Source of the DNA: an uncultured Catenibacterium sp.
Lineage (GTDB): Bacteria; Bacillota_I; Bacilli_A; Erysipelotrichales; Coprobacillaceae
Length of the DNA stretch: 5,828 nucleotides
Assembly: GCF_900540665.1 (NCBI RefSeq)
Contig: NZ_UQGV01000101.1
Location: 1 to 5,828 of the forward strand
Direction of reading: 5' to 3'
A program made the translations under genes and the position numbers. Shown here in pieces: positions 1-5,828 of this stretch (within the stretch, counting starts at the first letter, position 1; each line of letters opens with the position of its first letter). Under the pieces are notes generated by a model, which was not told the origin of the DNA, ran no database searches, and was given only the letters and a program-made list of their open reading frames with translations.

Positions 1-218
1 TCCCGGACTGCCTGTCTATAATACCTAAAATACCGGTGCTTGTAAAGTGTTTTTTTTAATATTTTTCAGACATTTATTATGCATCGCATTTTTGGCCCTT
101 GTATGCTTTGTTTTTTAATTTTAAATTATTTATAACCTAATTTTACAAAGTAGTTTATATGTCTTATTTAGCTCATTTATGACTATTCACTGTTTTATAT
201 CATTTTTTAATCTTACAT

Positions 219-247
219 TTGTATATACATTTTATTTCAGTTATAAT
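219..247 (+). promoter_or_regulatory. Probable sigma-A promoter of the GntR regulator gene
   Basis: A perfect -10 box TATAAT lies at 242-247. A weak -35 box TTGTAT lies at 219-224 and matches the consensus only in TTG. The spacer between them is exactly 17 bp. Transcription would begin near 254, giving a leader of only about a dozen bases in which the SD (GAGGT, about 254-258) sits at the very 5' end, before the ATG at 267. The short leader is unusual, so a second promoter further upstream in the T-rich stretch is possible. A lone TATAAT at 17-22 is too close to the window edge to judge. Bases 1-218 show no ORF, RNA gene or convincing hairpin. Confidence 0.5.
220..229. promoter_or_regulatory. 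Candidate operator palindrome over the -35 box
   Basis: TGTATATACA is a perfect 10-bp palindrome lying across the -35 region of the regulator promoter. HutC-subfamily GntR repressors commonly bind short palindromes with a central TATA; the TreR site of Bacillus (TTGTATATACAA) is very close to this one. Position and symmetry fit autorepression by the gene product encoded at 267-989. That is inference: AT-rich DNA makes such palindromes fairly often, and no second copy was seen in intergenic DNA within the window. The upstream edge of the operon it might also control is missing. Confidence 0.4.
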
Positions 248-266
248 AGTCATGAGGTAATTAATT

Positions 267-989
267 ATGGCAAAACAACCAATTTATGTGAAGATTATGT
301 CCGATATAGAAAATCAGATTAAGGACGAAACATTAAAATCAGGAAATCAGATTCCTACAGAAAAAGAATTATGTGAACTTTATAACACTTCTCGTATGAC
401 AGTTAACAAAGCAATTTCTAGATTATGTGAAAAGAACCTAATCGAACGCATAGCAGGTAAAGGATCATTCGTGAAAGAACACCGTGTTATAAAGAACCTA
501 CAACTAGGCACAAACGGCAGCTTTTCAGATGATATGATTGCGACAGGTAAAGTTCCTGGCTCTAAACTTATAGAATATAAGCTAGTGAAGGGCAAAGAAG
601 TTCCTCATGTTAAACACGCACTTAAACTGAAGGATGATGATTTCATCCATTACTTTGTACGTGTTCGAACAGGTGACGGTATTCCTATCGCTATCAGTTA
701 TACTTATCTATCTGCTTCTATTATCCCTACTATAGATATACAGATATTGGAAGGTTCCTTATATAAGTATATCAATAAGCTTGGATATAGCATTGATGGT
801 ATTGATGCAGAATATTCTGCAGTCCTTCCTACTGATAAGCAGAAAGAACTACTACAAGTAGATCAAGTTGCTTTATTCAAAAGTGAACACGTAACATTTT
901 TATCCGATGGACGTCCTTTCGAGTATATTTCTACTTATTATAGAGGAGATCAATATACATATAGTCTTAAAACTGTATTTGATGAGTAA
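267..989 (+). CDS. GntR-family (HutC/UTRA) transcriptional repressor
   Basis: This is a 240-residue, full-length GntR regulator of the HutC subfamily, expected to be a cytoplasmic DNA-binding dimer. The winged helix-turn-helix spans about residues 5-70. It contains IPTEKELCELYNTSRMTVNK (29-48) and the wing GKGSFV (64-69), both typical of GntR. A UTRA ligand-binding domain follows at about 85-235, with the recognisable stretches RVRTGDGIPIAISYTYLS (132-149) and DGRPFEYISTYYRGD (214-228). UTRA domains bind small, often phosphorylated, sugars or amino compounds. The ATG at 267 has a good SD (GAGGT) about 8 bases upstream. The gene converges on the PTS/SIS operon, so its likely inducer is the substrate or 6-phosphate handled there. 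That link rests on adjacency only. Fructoselysine regulators of this family (FrlR) are known in other bacteria, but identity with FrlR is not claimed. Confidence 0.93.
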   Translation: MAKQPIYVKIMSDIENQIKDETLKSGNQIPTEKELCELYNTSRMTVNKAISRLCEKNLIERIAGKGSFVKEHRVIKNLQLGTNGSFSDDMIATGKVPGSKLIEYKLVKGKEVPHVKHALKLKDDDFIHYFVRVRTGDGIPIAISYTYLSASIIPTIDIQILEGSLYKYINKLGYSIDGIDAEYSAVLPTDKQKELLQVDQVALFKSEHVTFLSDGRPFEYISTYYRGDQYTYSLKTVFDE

Positions 990-1027
990 AAAAAGTTATG
1001 GCGAATCATGATTGCCATAACTTTTTT
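989..1027. terminator. Bidirectional rho-independent terminator between convergent genes
   Basis: Bases 989-1002 (AAAAAAGTTATGGC) pair perfectly with 1014-1027 (GCCATAACTTTTTT), giving a 14-bp stem around an 11-base loop. The loop contains a second small palindrome, AATCATGATT at 1004-1013, that could extend the structure. A run of six T follows the GC-containing stem on the + strand and a run of A/T serves the same role on the - strand, so the element can stop transcription from both sides. It shares its first base with the TAA of the regulator gene (987-989) and directly abuts the TAG of the SIS gene (1030-1028), so the two genes have no other intergenic DNA between them. Confidence 0.9.
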
Positions 1028-2140
1028 CTATTTTTCAGTTTTATAAGCGTCTCTGACACCATCTAGTTTTTTACTGCCAATACGCGCATGGAACTGAGGA
1101 TCTTTTGGGATATCTGGATTGATACCTAAATCCTGAGGAGCAAGACACGCCAATACCTGCATAGGAATGATATATTCCCATGGAGAGAAGAGAGGATCTT
1201 CTGTGAACGGAACGATACAATCCTCATTAGTTGGTGCATCTACACCTTCTGGTGAAGCAATTAAGTAATTATGTGGTGTCCACTCTTTAAGGATTTCAAT
1301 AAGTTTTAAAGTACGAGGCTTATAATCACCCTTAGAGCCAAGATAGAAGATATGAGCACTTTCAGTAATAGAGTTATAAATGCCATGGAAGAATTCTTCA
1401 ATATCATATCCTGTTACACCTTGTCTTACTGTTTCAAGTACCTTTAATGCACCTTCTAAAACATCAGCATAGTTTCCATCATAGCCTACTACAATAATTC
1501 TTTTAGCTGGTAAGAATTCATCTTTAATTCTTCCATACCATTCTGTAGCTGCATCTATAATGTTTGGCATATTGCCAATAACTTTAAACATTCTTTCCTT
1601 GTAGCCTTCAAATGACTCTTCAGAAAGAATACCTTTTGCGATAGCCCATTCTGAAAGCATCATCATTAAAGTAACAGTAGTACCAGCATAGCCTTTAGTC
1701 TTGGCACCACATTTTTCATTACCTACTTCAATTCTTGTCTTAGTTGTTGCATGATCAAATACAAGCGCAGTAGGATTTTCTGATACTGCCGCAGTATAGA
1801 GTCCCTGTGCTGTAGCGGCATCTAAACCTTCTACAGTAGATAAACTCTGTCCACCCTGTGACATGCCAATAACCAAAGTCTTCTTATTAAAGACTTTTTC
1901 ACTTCTATGAAACTGTGTAGGATACATGCAGAACACTTTAAGGTTTAATACTTCTTCTAAATAGTTCTTTGCTGAGAGTCCCGCATGATATGAAGTACCT
2001 GATCCAATAACATAAATCTGTTCAATATCTTTATCTTTGAATTCTTCTACGAATTCATGAGTAATTTCTTTTCTGTTATCAATAATATGTGTTAACACTT
2101 CCGGTGTTTCACATATATAGTTATACATATTTGAAGCCAT
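1028..2140 (-). CDS. SIS-domain sugar-phosphate isomerase/deglycase, operon-distal paralogue
   Basis: This 370-residue cytoplasmic enzyme has two SIS domains and lacks the glutaminase domain of GlmS. The first SIS domain carries the phosphate-binding motif GSGTSYH (47-53), the second serine-rich loop GMSQGGQSLST (92-102) and EKCGAKTKGY (142-151), which corresponds to the GlmS stretch before its STKA motif. The second SIS domain holds E236 and, 16 residues on, H252 in EEFFHGIY. This is the same spacing as the catalytic Glu/His pair of GlmS and of the FrlB/FraB deglycases, so the enzyme should be active. The likely substrate is the 6-phosphate of a glycated amino acid, split to sugar phosphate plus free amine; this is inferred from the Gfr-like operon. 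A longer reading from 2176 would only add out-of-frame EIID sequence, so I chose ATG 2140, one base after the EIID stop. No SD is visible, which points to translational coupling. Other amino-sugar phosphates are possible substrates. Confidence 0.88.
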   Translation of the reverse strand: MASNMYNYICETPEVLTHIIDNRKEITHEFVEEFKDKDIEQIYVIGSGTSYHAGLSAKNYLEEVLNLKVFCMYPTQFHRSEKVFNKKTLVIGMSQGGQSLSTVEGLDAATAQGLYTAAVSENPTALVFDHATTKTRIEVGNEKCGAKTKGYAGTTVTLMMMLSEWAIAKGILSEESFEGYKERMFKVIGNMPNIIDAATEWYGRIKDEFLPAKRIIVVGYDGNYADVLEGALKVLETVRQGVTGYDIEEFFHGIYNSITESAHIFYLGSKGDYKPRTLKLIEILKEWTPHNYLIASPEGVDAPTNEDCIVPFTEDPLFSPWEYIIPMQVLACLAPQDLGINPDIPKDPQFHARIGSKKLDGVRDAYKTEK

Positions 2141-2141
2141 T

Positions 2142-2981
2142 TTATAAAATACCAAAGAAAGAGCAAACAATACCAAGAATCAAAATACCCCAAAGTAAAG
2201 TTGTACTCTTCATTCCTTTCTCTAATAAAGTATAAACAATAAATGTAAATCCTAAAGGCAAGAAGCCTTTAATAATACCATCAAATACTTCCTGCAAAAC
2301 AATCTTTGTACCATTTAAATGGAACACGAATGGTGTAGAAATAGACACCATAGAAGCACACATAGAACCAACTACTAATAAGCCAAGCACTTTAGCCACT
2401 TCAGTTAATACTGCAACTACACCGCCTTCATTCATGCTCGCTAAGAAACCAACACCACTCTTATAACCCATCTTTAATCCATAATAACGAACAAGAAGAT
2501 GAGGAATATTATAAATAAGCAAGAATAGAATAGCACCTAAGATACTTCCCTTAGCCGCTAAGCTTGTACCAATACCAGCACCAATGATTCTGAATGTTCC
2601 CCAAAAGAATGAATCACCAATACCTGCAAGAGGGCCCATTAAAGCAGTCTTAACAGCGTTGATTGATTCTTCATCTACTTCTTCACCATTATCTTTTGCT
2701 TTTTTGAACTTTTCTTCCATTGCGATAGACGCACCAGCAATAAAACTAACAACTGCTGGAGTTGTATTAAAGATAGCTAAATGTCTCTTTAGAGCATCTG
2801 AAATATCTTTCTTATCTGTATAAAGCTTCTTTAAAGCGGGAACCATCATATATGCAAAGCCTACGTTCTGCATTCTTTCAAAACAGAAACAAGCCTGTAA
2901 TGGGAATGTACGCCAGAATGTTTTCTTATACACATCAGGTGTCATCACTGTATCCTGAGTGTTTAATTCTTTGTTTTCCAT
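2142..2981 (-). CDS. PTS mannose/fructose/sorbose-family membrane subunit EIID
   Basis: This 279-residue protein has the usual EIID length and is the membrane partner of EIIC in the substrate channel. Family hallmarks are the N-terminal stretch FERMQNVGFAYMMVPALKKLY (E35 to Y54), the block KRHLAIFNTTP (65-75) and GPLAGIGDS (116-124), the most diagnostic EIID motif. Hydrophobic segments lie at about 145-160, 186-215 and 240-279, and the C-terminus ends inside a hydrophobic helix, as in other EIID proteins. Its ATG overlaps the EIIC stop by one base (TAATG), with a strong AGGAGG SD nine bases upstream inside the end of EIIC. Substrate specificity cannot be read from the sequence. Within the mannose superfamily the neighbouring SIS enzymes suggest a glycated amino acid rather than mannose. 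Confidence 0.95.
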   Translation of the reverse strand: MENKELNTQDTVMTPDVYKKTFWRTFPLQACFCFERMQNVGFAYMMVPALKKLYTDKKDISDALKRHLAIFNTTPAVVSFIAGASIAMEEKFKKAKDNGEEVDEESINAVKTALMGPLAGIGDSFFWGTFRIIGAGIGTSLAAKGSILGAILFLLIYNIPHLLVRYYGLKMGYKSGVGFLASMNEGGVVAVLTEVAKVLGLLVVGSMCASMVSISTPFVFHLNGTKIVLQEVFDGIIKGFLPLGFTFIVYTLLEKGMKSTTLLWGILILGIVCSFFGIL

Positions 2982-3778
2982 TATAATTCGCCTCCTAGAT
3001 CATCAGATAATTCATCTGTTTCAACTGCAACAGCCACATTATTTTTTCTATTTGAGATTGTATACTGATAAATTGTATATGCGATAGCTGTACCAATAAC
3101 GGCAGTACCTACAGTATTCACTGAAAGTAAAGCTGTTAATGCCCAACCAATGAAGAAGAATGCTACATTCTTCTTATCAAATAATAACTGCATAAGAATT
3201 GCGATACCTAGTGCAGGAAGCATACCACTTGCTGCATTTAAACCATTTGTCACAAACTTTGGAATCATCTTTACAAATGTGCTGATTACAGATGAACCTA
3301 AGTATGCACCTAAGAATACAAGTAAGAAGTAAGCAATAAAGAATAGGAATGCCCCACCCCATAGAGCTCTGTCAATACCACCAAAGTCTCCTTCTTCAGC
3401 TGCTTTATCAGCCATATGAATAAAGAATCCGTTAGCTGTTCTTACAAGAATACCAACAACTTGTCCTAAAGAAGCGATTGGTAACGCAAGAGCAACTGCT
3501 GCAGAAACATCGAGCTTAGAAACAATCGCAAATGCTGTTGCTAAGATTGCACCAGACACTGTATCTGGAGGTGTAGCAGAACCAATACCTACAACACCCA
3601 TCATAATTAATTCTAATGAACCGCCAACAATAATACCTGTTGTAAAATCACCTAAAATCAATCCAACTAGTGGACCTAATACTAATGGACGGTCAATCAT
3701 CCACATTCCGCCAACTCTACTATCCCAAATTCCAATACCACCTAGTAAACCAAGTAGTAATGCTTGTACTATACTCAT
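2981..3778 (-). CDS. PTS mannose/fructose/sorbose-family permease subunit EIIC
   Basis: This 265-residue polytopic membrane protein forms the transport pore together with EIID. The N-terminal half shows the EIIC pattern: hydrophobic segment 3-17, RPLVLGPLVGLILGD (30-44), then GSLELIMMGVVGIGSATPPD (53-72), where the PPD signature ends the conserved loop. Further membrane segments lie at about 92-112, 140-165, 185-200 and 204-238. The C-terminus is a polar, acidic tail (253-265, ETDELSDDLGGEL) that should face the cytoplasm. ATG 3778 is preceded by an AAAGGGG-type SD about seven bases upstream, 14 bases after the EIIB stop. The length is typical and nothing is truncated. The substrate is unknown from this sequence alone. 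Confidence 0.95.
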   Translation of the reverse strand: MSIVQALLLGLLGGIGIWDSRVGGMWMIDRPLVLGPLVGLILGDFTTGIIVGGSLELIMMGVVGIGSATPPDTVSGAILATAFAIVSKLDVSAAVALALPIASLGQVVGILVRTANGFFIHMADKAAEEGDFGGIDRALWGGAFLFFIAYFLLVFLGAYLGSSVISTFVKMIPKFVTNGLNAASGMLPALGIAILMQLLFDKKNVAFFFIGWALTALLSVNTVGTAVIGTAIAYTIYQYTISNRKNNVAVAVETDELSDDLGGEL

Positions 3779-3792
3779 AAGGTTACCCCTTT

Positions 3793-4281
3793 CTATTTAT
3801 TAAAGTTTCTTCTAATTTCTTCAGTACTTAATGCTTTTGATGTAGGAACTGCCTGCATGAATACATGGAATCCATCATTTTCAAGTTCATCCATGACTTC
3901 GATATCATGTGCACTCATATATGAGTTCATTTCAATATTTTTCTTTCCTTCACCATTTCTTAAACCACCAAGAAGGATATCCTTGATTTCTGTACCTGTT
4001 TTTTCACAAACAAACTTAGCATCATCTAAGTCTTTAGTAATAACAAGAATTCTTCTTGAGGCATGTTTAGGATTATTAATAACATTTACAGCACCCTGTA
4101 AAGATTTCATCGAAAGTGTTACACCAGCAGGAGTTGCTAGTTTGAATGCAACCTGCATATTCTTATCTGTAATAAGATGATCATTCGCAACTAAGATTAC
4201 ATCCACCTTATAATGACGTGTCCAAGCTACCGCTACCTGTCCATGTAATAATCTGTCATCTACTCTTAATACCTGAATCAT
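3793..4281 (-). CDS. PTS mannose/fructose/sorbose-family phosphotransferase subunit EIIB
   Basis: This 162-residue cytoplasmic EIIB takes phosphate from EIIA and gives it to the incoming substrate. The family signature RVDDRLLHGQVAVAW (6-20) is intact and contains the phosphorylated histidine H13. Downstream features such as ANDHLITDK (32-40) and KDILLGGLRNGEGKKNI (100-116) are typical of sorbose/mannose EIIB. Two ATGs are in frame. The first, at 4287, leaves only two bases after AAAGGAGG, whereas the second, at 4281, has eight bases and gives the usual start MIQVLRVDDR, so I chose 4281. The SD overlaps the EIIA stop codon (TAA, 4298-4296), which indicates coupled translation. Confidence 0.94.
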   Translation of the reverse strand: MIQVLRVDDRLLHGQVAVAWTRHYKVDVILVANDHLITDKNMQVAFKLATPAGVTLSMKSLQGAVNVINNPKHASRRILVITKDLDDAKFVCEKTGTEIKDILLGGLRNGEGKKNIEMNSYMSAHDIEVMDELENDGFHVFMQAVPTSKALSTEEIRRNFNK

Positions 4282-4295
4282 TGTCATATCCTCCT

Positions 4296-4733
4296 TTATA
4301 AATCACCATCATCAGTAATTTCATCCATTGTGTTAAACATATCTTCTACGAGATACATTCCGTTTTTAGTTTCTTCAATCGCTTCATTAATAACTCTTCT
4401 GTTATTTTCTTTATTTGAAGTAAGATTTAAGAAAGATAAGCTCATGACAAGTCCAAGATTCATACCTGTCACAACATAAATATTATCTCTCTTTTCAATT
4501 TGCTTAATTGCAGTCTGAGTTGTGCTTCCCCCTGGAATATCAGTTACGATAATAATAGGTTCCTGAGTTTCGAAGGAATCAATAAGATTATCAAGGCTGT
4601 CTTCTATTTCCTGCACTGGCTGATCAAGCAAAACATTAAGTGTCTTGAATTGATGGCTACCAATAATAAGCTGACAGGAATCAGCTACACCATTTGCGAG
4701 TTTTCCGTGTGAGAAGAGAATCATGTTTGTCAT
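4296..4733 (-). CDS. PTS mannose-family phosphotransferase subunit EIIA
   Basis: This 145-residue cytoplasmic EIIA of the mannose (EIIA-Man) fold accepts phosphate from HPr. The phosphorylation site is H9 in ILFSHGKLANG (5-15). The TDIPGGSTTQT loop (64-74) corresponds to the usual TDLFGGSP motif, with the usual proline after GGS replaced by threonine. VVTGMNLGLV (87-96) matches the conserved VxGxNLP region, with G in place of P. A reading from GTG 4742 would add three residues. ATG 4733 is preferred because the SD AGGTGAT (4744-4738) sits five to six bases in front of it and H9 then falls at the family's usual position. That SD touches the TAG stop of the upstream SIS gene. EIIA is a separate protein here, not fused to EIIB as in E. 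coli ManX. The acidic tail (137-145) is not conserved in the family. Confidence 0.93.
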   Translation of the reverse strand: MTNMILFSHGKLANGVADSCQLIIGSHQFKTLNVLLDQPVQEIEDSLDNLIDSFETQEPIIIVTDIPGGSTTQTAIKQIEKRDNIYVVTGMNLGLVMSLSFLNLTSNKENNRRVINEAIEETKNGMYLVEDMFNTMDEITDDGDL

Positions 4734-4742
4734 GTAAATCAC

Positions 4743-5777
4743 CTATCCTTCTTTTAAATAACTATTCATCTTGAAATGGAACTGAGGGTCACTCGGAATA
4801 TTACAATCAATTCCTAAGTCTAATGAAAGTTTTCTAGCAAGAACCTGCATTGGAATAATATACTGTAATACCGCAAATTCTTCATCATCTGTAAATGGGA
4901 ATACTAAATCCTTAGGATTATTTGTATCCTCATGTGTAATCAAGAAATTATGACTATGTCTCTCTTCCTCAAAATAACGTTTTAAACGCAAGATTCTGTC
5001 GTAGTACTGACCTTTAGAACATACATAAAGCATATATGTGTTTTCATCAATACAGTGATAAATACCATGCATGAATTCTTCTAATTCGAATCCCTGTACA
5101 CTATATCTCACTGCTTCGCAGATCTTTAATGTACCTTCCATCATATCAGCAAGACAATTATCATAACCAATAACATATAAGCGACGGCACTTTAGTAAAT
5201 CTTCCTTATTGTTCAAGTACCAGTTGCTTGCGGCTTCCGCAATATCTGGAATCGTATCTGCTGCTGCCTGCATTCTATTTAGATAATCTTCAAATTCTTC
5301 CTGAGTAATCTTTCCCTGTTTTAAGGCTACCTTTAATGCAAAAATCATAAAAGTAACAATAGAACCAATATATCCCTTTGTTTTTGGTCCTGCTTTTTCT
5401 TCACCGATTTCAACATACAGTTTAACATCTCCATGATGCTCTACTGGTCTGCCTCTTTCTGCAGTCATCGCAATTGTACCGAATCCACATTCCTTAGCTT
5501 TATCTAGCCCAGCAATAGTAGAAGCTGACATACCTGCATGAGAGAGTCCCATAACCAATGTTTTTTTGTTGAAAATCTGTTCATCCTTAAATACAATAGG
5601 ATATGAAGCAAATACTTTCATCTTTAGTACTTTTTCCATTAATCTCTTGGCAGCTAATGCAGAATGATAAGATGTACCAGATCCTATCACATAGATCTGC
5701 TCATAGTCGCCTTCGAAGAAGTACTCTACAGCATCATGAAAGATTTCTTCGTGGTTAGAAATGATATCTCTAACCAA
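4743..5777 (-). CDS. SIS-domain sugar-phosphate isomerase/deglycase, operon-proximal paralogue; 5' end uncertain
   Basis: This 344-residue double-SIS protein is paralogous to the enzyme encoded at 2140-1028, with similarity along the whole length and roughly 40% identity by eye. Shared elements are GSGTSYH (32-38), the serine loop GLSHAGMSAST (77-87), EKAGPKTKGY (127-136), the catalytic-type pair E221 and H237 (EEFMHGIY, 16 residues apart), PFTDD and the C-terminal IPSDPQFH (327-334). It should cleave or isomerise a 6-phosphorylated substrate delivered by the PTS. In a Gfr-like reading, one of the two SIS enzymes would act on glucoselysine-6-phosphate and the other on fructoselysine-6-phosphate; which is which cannot be told. 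The only available in-frame start is TTG 5777, which has no SD. The partner protein has about 15 more N-terminal residues, and an in-frame TAG lies at 5798-5796. The true start may be disrupted or obscured at the window edge. Confidence 0.85.
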   Translation of the reverse strand: MVRDIISNHEEIFHDAVEYFFEGDYEQIYVIGSGTSYHSALAAKRLMEKVLKMKVFASYPIVFKDEQIFNKKTLVMGLSHAGMSASTIAGLDKAKECGFGTIAMTAERGRPVEHHGDVKLYVEIGEEKAGPKTKGYIGSIVTFMIFALKVALKQGKITQEEFEDYLNRMQAAADTIPDIAEAASNWYLNNKEDLLKCRRLYVIGYDNCLADMMEGTLKICEAVRYSVQGFELEEFMHGIYHCIDENTYMLYVCSKGQYYDRILRLKRYFEEERHSHNFLITHEDTNNPKDLVFPFTDDEEFAVLQYIIPMQVLARKLSLDLGIDCNIPSDPQFHFKMNSYLKEG

Positions 5778-5805
5778 TGGTATTAAGTTAAGCGACTAAA
5801 TACCA
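5778..5805. repeat. Imperfect inverted repeat before the first operon gene
   Basis: On the + strand, TGGTATTAAG (5778-5787) faces CTAAATACCA (5796-5805) across an 8-base centre. The 10-base arms pair at nine positions. The repeat lies directly in front of the TTG start of the first SIS gene and includes the in-frame TAG. It could be an operator half-site pair for the GntR regulator, an RNA hairpin over the ribosome-binding region, or chance in AT-rich DNA. No T-run follows, so it is not a classic terminator. A separate short palindrome, GATTTTAAAATC, occupies the last 12 bases (5817-5828). Confidence 0.4.
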
Positions 5806-5828
5806 AAAACCTCTTTGATTTTAAAATC

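Noticed and set aside
1..130. T-rich runs and weak hairpins (for example around GCATCGCA...TATGC and TAATTTTAAATTA) as a terminator or small RNA
   Set aside because: The stems are four to six AT-rich pairs at most, with no stable GC core. They are expected by chance in such DNA.
2138..2176. Longer N-terminus for the distal SIS protein starting at 2176
   Set aside because: The added residues (MVLFALSLVFYK) are the EIID tail read in another frame and would force a 35-base overlap. The homologous part starts after ATG 2140.
2584..3362. Several short open frames antisense to or out of frame with EIIC and EIID
   Set aside because: All fall inside well-supported membrane subunit genes and their low-complexity products match nothing I recognise.
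3764..4180. 138-codon open frame on the + strand opposite EIIB
   Set aside because: It lies antisense to a clearly conserved EIIB gene, has no recognisable domain and no SD. It is a shadow frame.
5796..5828. Possible C-terminal end of an upstream gene (FKIKEVFGI then TAG)
   Set aside because: Only about ten codons are visible and they match nothing identifiable, so no gene can be called.
1..5828. CRISPR array, insertion sequence, tRNA/rRNA, phage or toxin-antitoxin genes
   Set aside because: No spaced repeats, transposase motifs, cloverleaf or related protein features were seen. The window is metabolic genes and one regulator.

Overview
The window looks like a piece of a low-GC Bacillota genome. 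Codons are AT-rich, Shine-Dalgarno (SD) sites are AGGAGG-like, and a complete mannose-family PTS is present. An anaerobic gut lineage such as Erysipelotrichales is a guess from style, not something the sequence proves. It holds seven genes in two convergent units and almost no spare DNA.

Left part (1-1027, + strand): about 266 AT-rich bases without a gene lead into a GntR/HutC-type repressor (UTRA effector domain). Its probable promoter at 219-247 carries a perfect palindrome over the -35 box, which suggests autoregulation. A 14-bp perfect stem at 989-1027 lies between this gene and the operon facing it and should terminate both.

Right part (5777 down to 1028, - strand): one tight six-gene operon in the order SIS-domain enzyme 1, PTS EIIA, EIIB, EIIC, EIID, SIS-domain enzyme 2. 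Gaps are 14 nt or less, one junction overlaps by 1 nt and another has a 1-nt gap, so the genes are very probably co-transcribed. The operon promoter is not in the window, or lies at its extreme right edge.

How the genes work together (inference): EIIA and EIIB pass phosphate from HPr to a sugar-like substrate that EIIC and EIID carry across the membrane. The two SIS enzymes, which are paralogues that both keep the Glu/His pair of the GlmS/FrlB/FraB isomerase-deglycase group, then process the 6-phosphorylated product. A mannose-family PTS plus two deglycase-like SIS proteins is the content of the Salmonella gfrABCDEF operon for glucoselysine and fructoselysine. Uptake and deglycation of Amadori-type glycated amino acids is therefore the best hypothesis. 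Gene order (one SIS gene at each end) and regulator type (GntR/UTRA rather than the sigma-54 activator GfrR) both differ from that operon, and the exact substrate cannot be read from sequence.

Uncertain points: the first SIS gene has only a TTG start with no SD, lacks the N-terminal extension of its partner, and sits next to an in-frame TAG and an inverted repeat at the window edge.
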